In this document: positions 26,941-37,230 of the stretch, in pieces
Numbering within the stretch: the first letter of the stretch is position 1
Layout: each line of letters starts with the position of its first letter
From: Chryseobacterium sp.
Lineage (GTDB): Bacteria > Bacteroidota > Bacteroidia > Flavobacteriales > Weeksellaceae
Direction: 5' to 3'
NCBI RefSeq assembly: GCF_008014695.1
Contig: NZ_VOXE01000004.1
Span: 248,001-312,000 of the forward strand
DNA length: 64,000 nt
Made by a program: the position numbers and the translations under genes
The notes under the pieces: model-generated
The model's database searches: none
What the model was told of the DNA's origin: nothing
The model's input: the letters and a program-made list of their open reading frames with translations, nothing else

Positions 26941-29082
26941 ATGAACAGAAGAAATATATTGCTTTCGGCAATCCTTTTTCCGGCGGTGATGGCTTTCGGG
27001 CAACAGTACGGCGGAATGTGGATTCCTACGGAGCTCAATGAAAAGGAAATGAAAGATCTCGGAATGAAAATTTCCGCAAAACAGATTTTTGATCCTTCAA
27101 AACCGAGTATTAAAGATGCGGTCGTTCAGTTCGACGGTGGCTGTACGGCAGAAATCATTTCAGCACAGGGATTGTTGCTCACGAATCACCACTGTGGTTA
27201 TGACAACATTCAGAGCCATTCTACTGTTGAAAATGACCTGCTCACAAACGGTTTCTGGGCAAAAGACATGAACGGCGAACTTCCGAACCCGGGGGTTACG
27301 GTTGATTTCATCGCTGACATCAAAGAAGTAACTGCTGCAGTTTTGGAAGGAACTCAAAATCTTGATGCTAAAGCTTCACAGGAACTTATCAACAAAAATA
27401 TTGAAACGGTAAAAGCCGGTTTTAAACTGGAATCCTGGCAAAAAGCAGTGGTACGTCCGGTTTATTATGGCAATAAGTATTACGCTTACATCATTGAAAC
27501 GTATAAAGACATCCGTTTGGTTGGCGCACCGCCGCAAAGCATCGGAAAATTCGGGTCAGATACCGACAACTGGGTTTGGCCGCGACACACCGGCGATTTC
27601 TCCATGTTCAGGATTTATGCCGACAAAAACAACAAACCCGCAGAATATTCCAAAGACAATATCCCGTACAAACCGAAATATTTCCTTCCCGTTTCCATTA
27701 AAGACAAACAGGAGAACGATTTCACGTTTGTATTCGGATTCCCGGGAAGAACAACGGAATATTTACCCGCCATCGCAGTAGAAAAAGTGATGAATGAGAC
27801 CGATCCGGCGATGATTTCGGTTCGTGAAGTGGCTTTAAAAACTTTGGATGAAAAAATGCGTACCGATGCCGCCACCAGAATCAAATACGCTTCAAAATAC
27901 GCTTCCGTAGCCAATTACTGGAAAAAATGGATCGGCGAAGTGGAAGGTCTGAAAAAATCGGACGCGGTCGGAAAAAAGAAACAATACGAACAGTCTCTGA
28001 TTGCAAAAAATGCACAGATCAAACCGACGATTGATGAACTTAACCGCCTTTACACCGAACAGTCACCCTATGCGCTGAACCGTTCCTATTATTCGGAAGT
28101 GGTGAGAAACGCAGAAACATTAACGCTGGCCAACCAATATCTGAGTTTCATGCAGGCTTATGAAGCCGGTAAAATAGATGAAAAAGCCACTACTGCTTTC
28201 AAGGAACGTCTGTCCGGATTTTACAAAGATTACAGCGGCGAACTCGACGCGAAAGTAACGGCAAAACTGCTTGCACTTTATGCCAATAAAACGCCACTGC
28301 AGTTCCAGCCGGCAAATTTCAGTCAGTATAAAGATGAAGCCAAAAATCTGGCAACTGTAGAAAGCTGGTCTAAAAATTCCGTGATTACCGGTCGGCATGC
28401 CTTAAACGGTGCGACTGTTCATACTGACATCAATAAGGTTTTTTCAAATCCTGCGGAACTGATCAAAACGTTGAAAAACGATCCGATCATTCAGCTGGCT
28501 TCTTCCATGAGAGAAACGTACTTTTCTTCTACCGATGGAAAATTCGCCGCGTTGCAAAGCCAGATCGATGTGCTTCAGAAAAAATTCATGGCGCAGCAAA
28601 TGGAAACTGACAAAGACCGCAAGTTTTTCCCGGATGCCAATTCTACGCTTCGTGTGACTTACGGGCAGGTGAAAGGCTCAAACCCGAGAGATGCGGTTTA
28701 TTACGGTTATCAGACCCATGTTGCCGGAATTATGGAAAAATATGTTCCGGGAGATTATGAATTTGATGTTCCCAAAAAACTGATCAATCTGTACAATACC
28801 AAGGATTATGGCATTTATAAAGATAAAACGGGAGATGTACCGGTAAATTTCACCGCGACCAACCACACGACCGGCGGAAATTCCGGAAGTCCGGCGCTGG
28901 ATGCATACGGAAACCTCATCGGCCTGAATTTCGACCGGCAGTGGGAAGGAACGATGAGCGACATCAATTACGATCCGCGTTTTTCCCGAAATATCATGGT
29001 GGATACAAAATACATCCTTTTCATCATCGATAAATATGCCGATGCAAAATGGCTGATCAATGAAATGAAGATTGTAAAATAA
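26941..29082 (+). CDS. dpp11: S46 dipeptidyl-peptidase, DPP11 type (Asp/Glu-specific)
   Basis: A 713-residue periplasmic serine peptidase with signal peptide ending MAFGQ. The family N-terminus GGMWIPTELNE, the catalytic His in LLTNHHCGYDNIQ, and the Ser in TGGNSGSP (Ser648) are present. Arg666, 18 residues after that Ser (GLNFDRQWEG), matches the arginine that gives DPP11 its preference for Asp/Glu at P1, whereas DPP7 has Gly there. It removes dipeptides from peptides in the periplasm for amino-acid nutrition. The ATG at 26941 starts the signal peptide and is preferred over 26890. A promoter-like TATTTTTA lies 15-20 nt upstream. Confidence 0.9.
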   Translation: MNRRNILLSAILFPAVMAFGQQYGGMWIPTELNEKEMKDLGMKISAKQIFDPSKPSIKDAVVQFDGGCTAEIISAQGLLLTNHHCGYDNIQSHSTVENDLLTNGFWAKDMNGELPNPGVTVDFIADIKEVTAAVLEGTQNLDAKASQELINKNIETVKAGFKLESWQKAVVRPVYYGNKYYAYIIETYKDIRLVGAPPQSIGKFGSDTDNWVWPRHTGDFSMFRIYADKNNKPAEYSKDNIPYKPKYFLPVSIKDKQENDFTFVFGFPGRTTEYLPAIAVEKVMNETDPAMISVREVALKTLDEKMRTDAATRIKYASKYASVANYWKKWIGEVEGLKKSDAVGKKKQYEQSLIAKNAQIKPTIDELNRLYTEQSPYALNRSYYSEVVRNAETLTLANQYLSFMQAYEAGKIDEKATTAFKERLSGFYKDYSGELDAKVTAKLLALYANKTPLQFQPANFSQYKDEAKNLATVESWSKNSVITGRHALNGATVHTDINKVFSNPAELIKTLKNDPIIQLASSMRETYFSSTDGKFAALQSQIDVLQKKFMAQQMETDKDRKFFPDANSTLRVTYGQVKGSNPRDAVYYGYQTHVAGIMEKYVPGDYEFDVPKKLINLYNTKDYGIYKDKTGDVPVNFTATNHTTGGNSGSPALDAYGNLIGLNFDRQWEGTMSDINYDPRFSRNIMVDTKYILFIIDKYADAKWLINEMKIVK

Positions 29083-29104
29083 TTATTTACAAATCAAAAA
29101 AATG

Positions 29105-29132
29105 AATCCCGTGAATTTTCACGGGATTTTTG
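29105..29132 (+). terminator. terminator of the S46 peptidase gene
   Basis: AATCCCGTGAA and TTCACGGGATT pair around a tight loop and run into TTTTTG. It lies about 22 nt after the stop. Confidence 0.8.
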
Positions 29133-29134
29133 CT

Positions 29135-29142
29135 TATTTTTG
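29135..29142 (+). promoter_or_regulatory. -7 element of the deacetylase-GNAT pair
   Basis: TATTTTTG matches TAnnTTTG and begins right after the preceding terminator, leaving a leader of about 52 nt before the ATG at 29199. Confidence 0.5.
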
Positions 29143-29198
29143 AGTGATGTTTTGAGAATTGATGGTATTGAAATCGGTCAAAAATCATTAATTGCGAA

Positions 29199-30200
29199 AT
29201 GGGGATCAAAGAAAAAATAATCAGCCTAGGCTCGAAATTTCAGACGGACGATATTGCAAAATCTTATCCTCTGGATTACTGCATTCCTGTTTATCACGCG
29301 GTTTCAGATGGGCCTCTGCCCCATCTTCGAAACATCATCCAGTACAAAACGCAAAAAGAATTTGAAAAAGACCTGGATATTCTTTCCCGCAATTTCCAGT
29401 TCGTGAGTTGGGATGAATTCAAGGATTTCCACAACGGATATTTCAAACCTAAAAAAAAAATAGCGCTTCTCACCTTCGATGACGGTTTGGTGGAATTTCA
29501 CGATGTGGTGGTTCCCATTTTGGAACGGAAAGGCATTTATGCCGTTAATTTCATTAACCCTGCATTTATCGGTAATCAGGATTTAATGTTCCGCTGCAAG
29601 GCAAGTCTGCTGATTGAAAGAGTCGCACAGATGGATAAAAACACACTTACTACTATTCCCGGAATCGAACTGACTCATGACATCAAAAAACTGCTGATTT
29701 CGAAGATTCAGGCATTTACTTATGACGACCGGTTTATTTTAGACCGAATCGCATCTCATTTTAAATTCAGTTTCACAGATTTTCTGATCGATTACAGACC
29801 CTATATGACTTTGGATCAGCTGCACTCAGTGGTAAGCAAAGGTTTCGGAATTTCCAACCATGGGTTTGATCATCCTCTTTACAACACACTGGAACCCGCT
29901 GAACAGATTCAGAATACGGTGGCCGGACACGAATTTCTTACAAAACATTTCAATGTTGAAAGTTTCGCTTTTCCGTTTACCGATTACGGGGTCAAAAAGG
30001 AATTTTTTGATGAGATTTATAAAAAAGAGGATCTGTTTTGTACTTTCGGAAGTGCCGGATTAAAACTCGACAGTGTTAAAAAAAATCTGCAGAGAATTCC
30101 TATGGAAAATGGCAAAGACGCTGCCCAGATCCTGAAGGAGGAAATTGCTTACTTTAAACTGAAAAAATTGCTCAACAAAAATACCATTCACCGCAAATGA
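29199..30200 (+). CDS. polysaccharide deacetylase family protein
   Basis: A 333-residue cytoplasmic or peripheral NodB-fold deacetylase. The catalytic TFDDG is at 92-96, the metal-binding HGFDH pair is near residue 223, and FAFPFTDYG is near 253. No signal peptide is seen, so it may act on a cytosolic lipid-linked or nucleotide sugar rather than a wall polymer. Its stop overlaps the GNAT start by 4 nt (ATGA), so the two are translationally coupled. Together they suggest removal and replacement of an acyl group on a glycan precursor, which is inference. Confidence 0.82.
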   Translation: MGIKEKIISLGSKFQTDDIAKSYPLDYCIPVYHAVSDGPLPHLRNIIQYKTQKEFEKDLDILSRNFQFVSWDEFKDFHNGYFKPKKKIALLTFDDGLVEFHDVVVPILERKGIYAVNFINPAFIGNQDLMFRCKASLLIERVAQMDKNTLTTIPGIELTHDIKKLLISKIQAFTYDDRFILDRIASHFKFSFTDFLIDYRPYMTLDQLHSVVSKGFGISNHGFDHPLYNTLEPAEQIQNTVAGHEFLTKHFNVESFAFPFTDYGVKKEFFDEIYKKEDLFCTFGSAGLKLDSVKKNLQRIPMENGKDAAQILKEEIAYFKLKKLLNKNTIHRK

Positions 30201-31273
30201 TTATTCTGAAATGCCTTAACAAAAAGGATCTGGAACAGTTTATCCATTCCGGTGAATATGAATCCTTTGATTTTTTGCCCATTACCAAACACCGCGCCTT
30301 ATCGCAGATCCAAAATCCCAAAGCGGATGAAGATGATGTGCTGCTCTCTCTCGCCTTCGAAAACGGAAAATTGGCCGGCTATCTCGGTTCATTGCCCGAC
30401 CTGCTTACGGTTGATTCAATGCCTGTTAAATATGCATGGTTAAGCACCGTATATGTAAACGAAAATTTTCGCGGTAAGAAAATTGCACAGCAACTCCTGC
30501 AGAAGGTTTTTGAAAGGTACAATGGAAAAATCGCCATGACAGAGTTTACAAAGGAAGCTGAAAACCTGTATATGAAAACCGGAAAAGTTGAATATATCAC
30601 GTCAAAAAAAGGACAGCGCTTCTATTTCAGAACCGATTTCGAAACGCTCATTCCGAGGAAGAAAACCGGTCTCTCAAAATTGAAGCCGATTTTTAAAACA
30701 GTTGACTTACTTGCGAACAGTTTGGTTTCAGCTAAAAGGCAACTGGAAAAATCAAAATCTCTTCATTTTGAAATTAAGGATGATGTGGATGAAGAGAGTG
30801 AAAGATTTATCAGCCATTTTCCTTCAACCCGAACGGCAGCAGAACTGAACCTCATCATCAGAAATCCATGGATTTTAGAAGGCCGGGAAACGCTGAAAAA
30901 ATATCTGTTTTCAAGTTATTCCAAAGATTTTAAATATTTCTGGGTGAAGATCTATGATGATTCCGGTCATCTTTCTGATGGTGCATTACTGCAGATGCGT
31001 GACGGACATTTAAAGATTCCCTATCTGTTCAGTAAGGGCGACCTGGAAGATTTTGTGAACTTTCTTAAAAATTTCATTATTGAAAAAAAGATCAAAACCC
31101 TGATTTCCTATCATACACATTTAAATGAACAACTGATTTCCGGAAAATTTCCAAAACTGTATCATAAAAATGCAGAAAGAAAATATCTGTACCATAAGGA
31201 TCTGTTAAAGGTTCTGCCCGAAAATTTCGACCCTCACTATCAGGACGGTGATGGTGATCCGGTGTTTACATAA
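30197..31273 (+). CDS. GNAT-family acyltransferase
   Basis: A 358-residue protein with an N-terminal GNAT domain (about 1-150): KYAWLSTVYVNENFRGKKIAQQLLQKVF (residues 75-102) holds the acyl-CoA pyrophosphate loop R/Q-x-x-G-x-A pattern (RGKKIA). The C-terminal 200 residues look like a second degenerate acyltransferase lobe. It overlaps the deacetylase gene by 4 nt and ends at a strong terminator. A role in modifying a surface glycan with its partner is likely; the substrate is unknown. Confidence 0.75.
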   Translation: MIILKCLNKKDLEQFIHSGEYESFDFLPITKHRALSQIQNPKADEDDVLLSLAFENGKLAGYLGSLPDLLTVDSMPVKYAWLSTVYVNENFRGKKIAQQLLQKVFERYNGKIAMTEFTKEAENLYMKTGKVEYITSKKGQRFYFRTDFETLIPRKKTGLSKLKPIFKTVDLLANSLVSAKRQLEKSKSLHFEIKDDVDEESERFISHFPSTRTAAELNLIIRNPWILEGRETLKKYLFSSYSKDFKYFWVKIYDDSGHLSDGALLQMRDGHLKIPYLFSKGDLEDFVNFLKNFIIEKKIKTLISYHTHLNEQLISGKFPKLYHKNAERKYLYHKDLLKVLPENFDPHYQDGDGDPVFT

Positions 31274-31274
31274 A

Positions 31275-31310
31275 AAAATCTACGGAGTGTATTTCCGTAG
31301 ATTTTTTATT
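31275..31310. terminator. bidirectional terminator
   Basis: ATCTACGGA and TCCGTAGAT (with flanking A- and T-runs) form a stem of 9 bp or more around a 7-nt loop. It lies between the convergent GNAT and M16 peptidase genes and has T-runs on both strands. Confidence 0.88.
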
Positions 31311-31361
31311 TTTCCCTTCTGGAATCCGACCTTTCTTTATAGATTCAGGCGGATTAATGTT

Positions 31362-34277
31362 TTAGTATCCAAAAATCTCTTCAAGGCTCACTTCCTGCAA
31401 TGTTCCCATTTTGGACATCGCGTTCATATCAAGATTTTCTTTTTTCCCGATAATTGCGGTGTTGTATTTCAACGGTTTCATCTCGGCATTGTAAAAGTCG
31501 GTTACATCTGCCAAAGTAAGTTTCTGGATTTCCGAATAAATATCTTTTCTGATATCATAGTCGATTCCCAGTTTTTTAAGATTCAGCTGGTTGAAGAAGA
31601 TATTGGTCCTGTTGATTCTTCCGGAAGCGATTTGCTTCAGGGCTGCGTTTTTCGCGTTCTCGAACTGCGCCGGAACCTGTGGCAGATTGGCCATCAGTTC
31701 ATCCATTGCATTTACCGCCTGCGGCAGTTTGTTTGCCTGTGTTCCGATATAAGTCGTGATATAATCCGGATGGTTCAGCTCACTGTTGTTCGCATAAGAA
31801 ACATACGCAGAATACGCCAGACTCTTGCTCTCCCGAATTTCCTGGAAAACGATAGATGACAGTCCGCGCCCGAAATATTCGTTAAAGACGTTGATTTTTC
31901 CGAAATTTTTCAGGTTGACATTCCGGCCTTTCGCAATCTTGCTCATCTCCGTCTGCACCATATCATAATTCGTGAAATACACCTTTCCTTCAGTTGCCGG
32001 TTCGGGATAGATTTTTTTCGCCGGAACTTTCACGGTTTCGTTTTCTACAAAAGTTTTAGCATAGTTCTTAAATGCGCCGAAATCATTTCCGTAAAAGAAG
32101 ATTTCATACGGCATTTTGAGCAGATCCTGAATCTTTTTGGTCATTTCTTCAGACCTGATAGCGTTGAGCCTTGCTTCCGATACCACGTCTGTAAATCTGG
32201 AAACTTTTCCGTACTTCGCATAATTCGTGAGTGCACTCATGATTCTGGCCTTGTCTTTTTTGGCAATATCGCGGCTTTCCAGAATGGTTTTCACATTTTC
32301 CTGATACACTTTCTGATCCGGTTTTGCGTTCTGCATCCAATTTTTCAAAAGTTGGATTCCTTCGGGCATATTTTCTTCAAGCCCGCTCAGCGAAACAATC
32401 AGCTGATCAGGTGTAGTCCTGAAATCATTAGAGATTCCCAGTTTGAAGAATTCTTTCTTCAGGTCTTCTGCAGAAAGTTTGTCGGTCCCTAAATACTGCA
32501 AAACCTGCGTCGCAAGGCTCAGTTCTTTGTCATGGTCTCCTCCGAAAGGATAAATGAAGTACACCTGAGCCACATCGTTGTATTTGTTTTCCACAAAACT
32601 TGCTTTCTTGCCCTCAATTTTGTCGGTTTTGATGGCTTTGGAAAAATCGATGAATTCCGGTTTGATTTCTGAAGATTTTTCGCTCAGAATTTCTTTCAGA
32701 AAACCTGACTGTGCATCTTTGTTCAGTTTAATCGGTGTAATTCCGGGATTTTCTACGCGGACAAGCTTATCGTTTGTGCCTTTTTCTTTCTTAATGACCA
32801 CATAATTATCCTTGAAGAACTCATTCGCAAATTTTACCACATCGGCTTTCGTGATTTTTTCGTACTCATTGATCTCATTCAGTTCCTGTTCCCAGTCCTG
32901 TTTGTTGATGTAAGTTCCGTAAAGGGTTGTCGCGAGTCCGTCAGCAGTTTCAAAGCCTTTCATTCTCTGGATTTTCATATCATTGATGATCGCAGGGATC
33001 AGCCACTCCTGAAACTGACCTTTCTTTACGAGCTCCAGCTGATCCAACATTAGTTTTTTGGCCTCGTCTAAGCTTTGGTCGTTTTTCGGGACAATCATCA
33101 TCGAAAATGTTCCGTAGGTTTTAAAAGGCGACGCATAAGCCATCGCTCTCAATGCTTTCTGGCTTTGGTTGATATTCAGATCAATAAGTCCTGATTCACC
33201 GGAATTTGTCAAAATATTCGCCACGATATCCGCCATTCGGGCTTCTTTCGTTCCGTAAGAATCGGTTCTCCAGGCCAGTTGCAGACGCGGAGCGGAAGGA
33301 CTTTTCACAGTTCTTTCCACCACTTTGGTCATGGGTTCTTCCGAAACCATTTTTTTCATCGGCAGTTCCTTGAATTTGAAACTTCCGAAATACTGATCCA
33401 CGAGTTTAATCGTTTTATCGAAATCAAGATCTCCCACCAAAACCATGGCGTAATTGTTCGGCACATAATACGTATCAAAATATCTGTGAATCGCTACCAT
33501 GGAAGGGTTTTTCAGGTGCTCCGATTTTCCGATCGTGGTTTGCTGACCGTTGGGATGTTTCGGAAAAAGCGCGTCCATCAGTTCATAGTTCACGAGACGT
33601 GAATCGTTGTCCTGCGCACGGTTGTATTCCTCGTACACCGCTTCCAGTTCGGTATGGAAAAGTCTTAAAACCAGTTCAGAAAATCTTTCTTTCTCTACTT
33701 TAAGCCATTTTTCAAGCTCGTTGTTCGGAATGTTGTTTTTGTACACCGTCTCGTCGAGCCAGGTATGCGCATTTGTTCCAGAAGCACCGAGTGATGAAAT
33801 CGCTTTGTCATATTCATTCGCAATGGCAAATTTGCTGGCTTCCTGAGAAACCTCGTCGATTTTTTTATAGAGCTGTTTCTTTTTTTCCGGATCCTGCTCA
33901 GCTTTGTGCTGTTCGTACAGATCAGAAATCTGGCTGATCAATTTCTGTTCCTCAGGCCAGTTTGAAGAGGCCAGTTTCGAGGTGCCTTTGAACATCATGT
34001 GTTCAAGGTAATGCGCCAAACCGGTATTGTCGGACGGATCGTTGTTGCTCCCTGTTCTTACAGGAATGTAAGTCTGTATTTTCGGTGCGTCGAAGTTCTG
34101 GGCAAGGTAAACTTTCAGTCCGTTTTTTAAGGTATAGACTCTGACCCCATTTTTATCGTTTGTTACCGTTTCGTAAGTGTATCCGGCTTTATCTGTGATT
34201 TTCTTCGTCTCGAATTTCTGTGCGTTCGTCATCGTAAGCGCTCCCATTATTGTTAAAGTGGTTAGGATTTTTTTCAT
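31362..34277 (-). CDS. large M16-family zinc metallopeptidase
   Basis: A 971-residue exported peptidase of the pitrilysin/insulinase clan, long enough for both homologous halves (four domains). The signal peptide ends TMTNAQ. The inverted zinc motif is HYLEH (His89, Glu92, His93), with the distal Glu in LEAVYEEYNRAQ. The second half has no such motif, as usual. It should degrade peptides in the periplasm or outer membrane. It is transcribed away from polA by itself. Two more M16 genes are at 47.3-50.7 kb. Confidence 0.9.
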   Translation of the reverse strand: MKKILTTLTIMGALTMTNAQKFETKKITDKAGYTYETVTNDKNGVRVYTLKNGLKVYLAQNFDAPKIQTYIPVRTGSNNDPSDNTGLAHYLEHMMFKGTSKLASSNWPEEQKLISQISDLYEQHKAEQDPEKKKQLYKKIDEVSQEASKFAIANEYDKAISSLGASGTNAHTWLDETVYKNNIPNNELEKWLKVEKERFSELVLRLFHTELEAVYEEYNRAQDNDSRLVNYELMDALFPKHPNGQQTTIGKSEHLKNPSMVAIHRYFDTYYVPNNYAMVLVGDLDFDKTIKLVDQYFGSFKFKELPMKKMVSEEPMTKVVERTVKSPSAPRLQLAWRTDSYGTKEARMADIVANILTNSGESGLIDLNINQSQKALRAMAYASPFKTYGTFSMMIVPKNDQSLDEAKKLMLDQLELVKKGQFQEWLIPAIINDMKIQRMKGFETADGLATTLYGTYINKQDWEQELNEINEYEKITKADVVKFANEFFKDNYVVIKKEKGTNDKLVRVENPGITPIKLNKDAQSGFLKEILSEKSSEIKPEFIDFSKAIKTDKIEGKKASFVENKYNDVAQVYFIYPFGGDHDKELSLATQVLQYLGTDKLSAEDLKKEFFKLGISNDFRTTPDQLIVSLSGLEENMPEGIQLLKNWMQNAKPDQKVYQENVKTILESRDIAKKDKARIMSALTNYAKYGKVSRFTDVVSEARLNAIRSEEMTKKIQDLLKMPYEIFFYGNDFGAFKNYAKTFVENETVKVPAKKIYPEPATEGKVYFTNYDMVQTEMSKIAKGRNVNLKNFGKINVFNEYFGRGLSSIVFQEIRESKSLAYSAYVSYANNSELNHPDYITTYIGTQANKLPQAVNAMDELMANLPQVPAQFENAKNAALKQIASGRINRTNIFFNQLNLKKLGIDYDIRKDIYSEIQKLTLADVTDFYNAEMKPLKYNTAIIGKKENLDMNAMSKMGTLQEVSLEEIFGY

Positions 34278-34380
34278 TAAAAATTATTTAAGGATAAATA
34301 TAGAAGTATTTTTAATTATTACATAAGTGTTGATTCTTAAACGTTTACTCTCGTCCAAGGAAGGCAATATTCCAATCAGG

Positions 34381-37218
34381 TTAATGCGCTTCGAGCCAGT
34401 TATCGCCCACGCCAACTTCCACGAGCAGCGGAACTCTCGTTTCAAATGCTGATTCCATTTCGGTTTTGATCAGCTCCGTAACGGCTTCCACTTCCTCCAC
34501 CGGAGCTTCGAACAGGAGTTCATCATGAACCTGCAGCAGCATTTTTGTCTTTAGATTTTTTTCAGAAAGTTTTTCGTCGATTTTAATCATCGCCAGTTTG
34601 ATGACATCCGCCGCACTTCCCTGTATCGGGGCGTTTACGGCATTTCTTTCAGCATGAGCCTTTACGACAAAATTCGCAGAATTGATGTCTTTCAGATGTC
34701 TTTTGCGGTTCAGAATGGTTTCGACATACCCGAGTTCCTGTGCTTTCTGAACCTGCTCTCCCATGTATTTCTTAAGCCGTGGGTACGTTTCAAAATAGGC
34801 TTCAATCATATGTTTGGCTTCGGTACGGGAAAGTCCGGTCTGTTCAGCCAAAGCAAAAGCGCCCTGACCGTAAATAATTCCGAAGTTCACCGTTTTCGCC
34901 TGGCTCCGCTGCACTTTCGTCACTTCTTCCAACGGAACTTTAAAGAGTTTGGAAGCCGTGGAAGCGTGAATATCTTCGCCATTCTGAAATGCGAGAATCA
35001 TATTTTCCTCATTCGATATTTCCGCAATGAGGCGGAGTTCAATCTGGGAATAATCGGCAGAAATAATTTTCTTTCCTTCGCCGGCTACAAATGCGCCGCG
35101 AATCTGCTGACCGCGCAAAGTCCGGATCGGGATGTTCTGAAGATTCGGATTTACCGAAGCCAAACGGCCGGTTGCGGCCGTGGTTTGGGAAAAATTGGTA
35201 TGAACGCGGTTGTCGTCTTTATCAATCTGTAAAGGCAAAGCATCTACATAAGTCGATTTCAGTTTCTGATAGGTTCTGTATTCCAGAATATATTTGATGA
35301 TTTCGTGCTTGCTGGAAAGTTTCTGCAGGATATCTTCGGAAGTACCGTATTGCCCGGTTTTTGTTTTTTTTGCTTTCGGGTCAAGCTGCATTTTTTCAAA
35401 TAAGATTTCGCCCAGCTGTCGTGGAGAATTCATATTGAATTCTTCTCCTGAAATTTCAAAAATATTTCTTTCGAGTTCGCGCAAATCATTTTCCAGGTCT
35501 TTACTCTCCTGTTCGAGCCAGTTTTTATCGAGAGAAACGCCTTCCAGTTCCATTTTGGCCAGAACTTTCATCAAAGGCATTTCGACCTTAAAGAATAAAT
35601 CCTCCAGATTCTCTATTTTAAGCTGCGGTGCAAAAACTTCGTAAAGCTGCCATGTAATATCGGCGTCTTCTGCCGCATAATTCGTCTGCTCTTCCACCGA
35701 AAGATCCTGCAGTGTGCCCTGGTTTTTTCCTTTTTTGCCGATGAGCGTCTCAATGGAAACCGGTTTGTAATGCAGATACATTTCCGAAAGGTAATCCATG
35801 CCGTGCCTTCCGTCGGGATTCAGCAGGTAATGCGCGATCATCGTGTCGAAAATTGCGCCTTCAACGGAAACACCATATTGCTTCAGAATTTTGTAGTCGA
35901 ATTTTAAATTGTGCGCTATTTTTACAATCTCCTTTTTTTCAAAAAACGGACGGAATATTTCCAGAGTCTCCAAAACCTCTTCACGCTTTTCAGAAAGCGG
36001 GATATAGTACGCCAAACCGTTCCTGTATGAGAAACTCATCCCGATCAGTTCGGCTTCCATTTCATTTAAAGAAGTGGTTTCGGTATCAAAACTCACCGCT
36101 TTCTGGGCGAGTAAATTCCGGACCAACATTTTCTGTGCTTTTGGGGAATCGATAAACTGGTAAAGATGGTCGTTATCTTTTATTGTTGATTTGGTATTGG
36201 TGGCGTGATCAAGTTCTTCATAGCTTGCAAAAAGGTCGAGCTGAACCGCAGCAGCGCCAAGATTGCCAAGCGGAGTTGCTTTTTCAACTTTATCGTATCG
36301 CGAAACGGTATTAGGATCTGCTATCGCCGGTGCAAAAGCCCGGTACAGGTTTTCATAAAGCCTGCGGAATTCAATTTCATCAAAAACCTCCTTTACTTTT
36401 TCAAAATCCGGCGTTTCAAGGTCATACTGTTCCTGATGGAATTCTACCGGTACATCGCAAATAATGGTCGCCAGTTTTTTGGATAAAATCCCGCGTTCTG
36501 CGCTGGCTTCCACTTTTTCGCGGAGTTTACCGGTGATTTTATCGGTGTTTGCCAAAAGGTTTTCAATACTGCCGTATTCTTTCAGAAATTTCTTTGCTGT
36601 TTTTTCTCCGACTCCTTCCAGTCCGGGAATATTATCCACTGAATCGCCCATCATCGCCAGGAAATCAATCACCTGTTTCGGATCTTCAATTTCGTATTTT
36701 GCCTTGACTTCTTCTATCCCTAAAATTTCGAATTCGGCACCTTTCAGTCCTGGTTTGTAGATTTTTATTTTATCGGTTACCAACTGCGCAAAATCCTTAT
36801 CGGGCGTTACCATGTACGTGAGGTAACCTTCTTTTTCGGCTTTGCAGGCAATGGTTCCGATGACATCGTCGGCTTCATAACCTTCCACACCCAAAATCGG
36901 AACGTGCATCGCTTCAAGGATCCTGTGAATATATGGAATCGCCAACTTTATAGCTTCCGGAGTTTCGCTTCTGTTGGCTTTGTATTCAGCAAAATCTACC
37001 GTACGGATACTCGCCTGGCCGACATCAAAAACAACTGCCAAATGAGAAGGTTTTTCGCGGCGGATCAGTTCGATCAAAGAATTCGTAAAGCCGAATATTG
37101 CCGAAGTATCCTTACCGTCACTGGTCATCCGCGGACTTCTGATCAGGGCATAATAACCGCGGAAAATCATGGCATAAGCATCAATCAGAAACAAGCGTTT
37201 GTCGTTATCGTGTGTCAT
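34381..37218 (-). CDS. polA: DNA polymerase I
   Basis: A 945-residue enzyme with three activities. The 5'-3' exonuclease is at 1-290 (RLFLIDAYAMIFRGYYAL, YEADDVIGT). The 3'-5' exonuclease is at about 350-530 with an intact SFDTETTSL, so proofreading is probably active. The polymerase is at 560-945 with DYSQIELR (motif A), RSQAKTVNFGIIYG (motif B) and VHDELLFE (motif C). It fills gaps in repair and Okazaki-fragment maturation. A TATCTTTG element lies 4 nt before the ATG, so transcription may start at the start codon. Confidence 0.97.
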   Translation of the reverse strand: MTHDNDKRLFLIDAYAMIFRGYYALIRSPRMTSDGKDTSAIFGFTNSLIELIRREKPSHLAVVFDVGQASIRTVDFAEYKANRSETPEAIKLAIPYIHRILEAMHVPILGVEGYEADDVIGTIACKAEKEGYLTYMVTPDKDFAQLVTDKIKIYKPGLKGAEFEILGIEEVKAKYEIEDPKQVIDFLAMMGDSVDNIPGLEGVGEKTAKKFLKEYGSIENLLANTDKITGKLREKVEASAERGILSKKLATIICDVPVEFHQEQYDLETPDFEKVKEVFDEIEFRRLYENLYRAFAPAIADPNTVSRYDKVEKATPLGNLGAAAVQLDLFASYEELDHATNTKSTIKDNDHLYQFIDSPKAQKMLVRNLLAQKAVSFDTETTSLNEMEAELIGMSFSYRNGLAYYIPLSEKREEVLETLEIFRPFFEKKEIVKIAHNLKFDYKILKQYGVSVEGAIFDTMIAHYLLNPDGRHGMDYLSEMYLHYKPVSIETLIGKKGKNQGTLQDLSVEEQTNYAAEDADITWQLYEVFAPQLKIENLEDLFFKVEMPLMKVLAKMELEGVSLDKNWLEQESKDLENDLRELERNIFEISGEEFNMNSPRQLGEILFEKMQLDPKAKKTKTGQYGTSEDILQKLSSKHEIIKYILEYRTYQKLKSTYVDALPLQIDKDDNRVHTNFSQTTAATGRLASVNPNLQNIPIRTLRGQQIRGAFVAGEGKKIISADYSQIELRLIAEISNEENMILAFQNGEDIHASTASKLFKVPLEEVTKVQRSQAKTVNFGIIYGQGAFALAEQTGLSRTEAKHMIEAYFETYPRLKKYMGEQVQKAQELGYVETILNRKRHLKDINSANFVVKAHAERNAVNAPIQGSAADVIKLAMIKIDEKLSEKNLKTKMLLQVHDELLFEAPVEEVEAVTELIKTEMESAFETRVPLLVEVGVGDNWLEAH

Positions 37219-37222
37219 AAAG

Positions 37223-37230
37223 CAAAGATA
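37223..37230 (-). promoter_or_regulatory. -7 element of polA
   Basis: TATCTTTG on the minus strand matches TAnnTTTG and ends 4 nt from the ATG at 37218, implying a leaderless or nearly leaderless mRNA. Confidence 0.55.
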
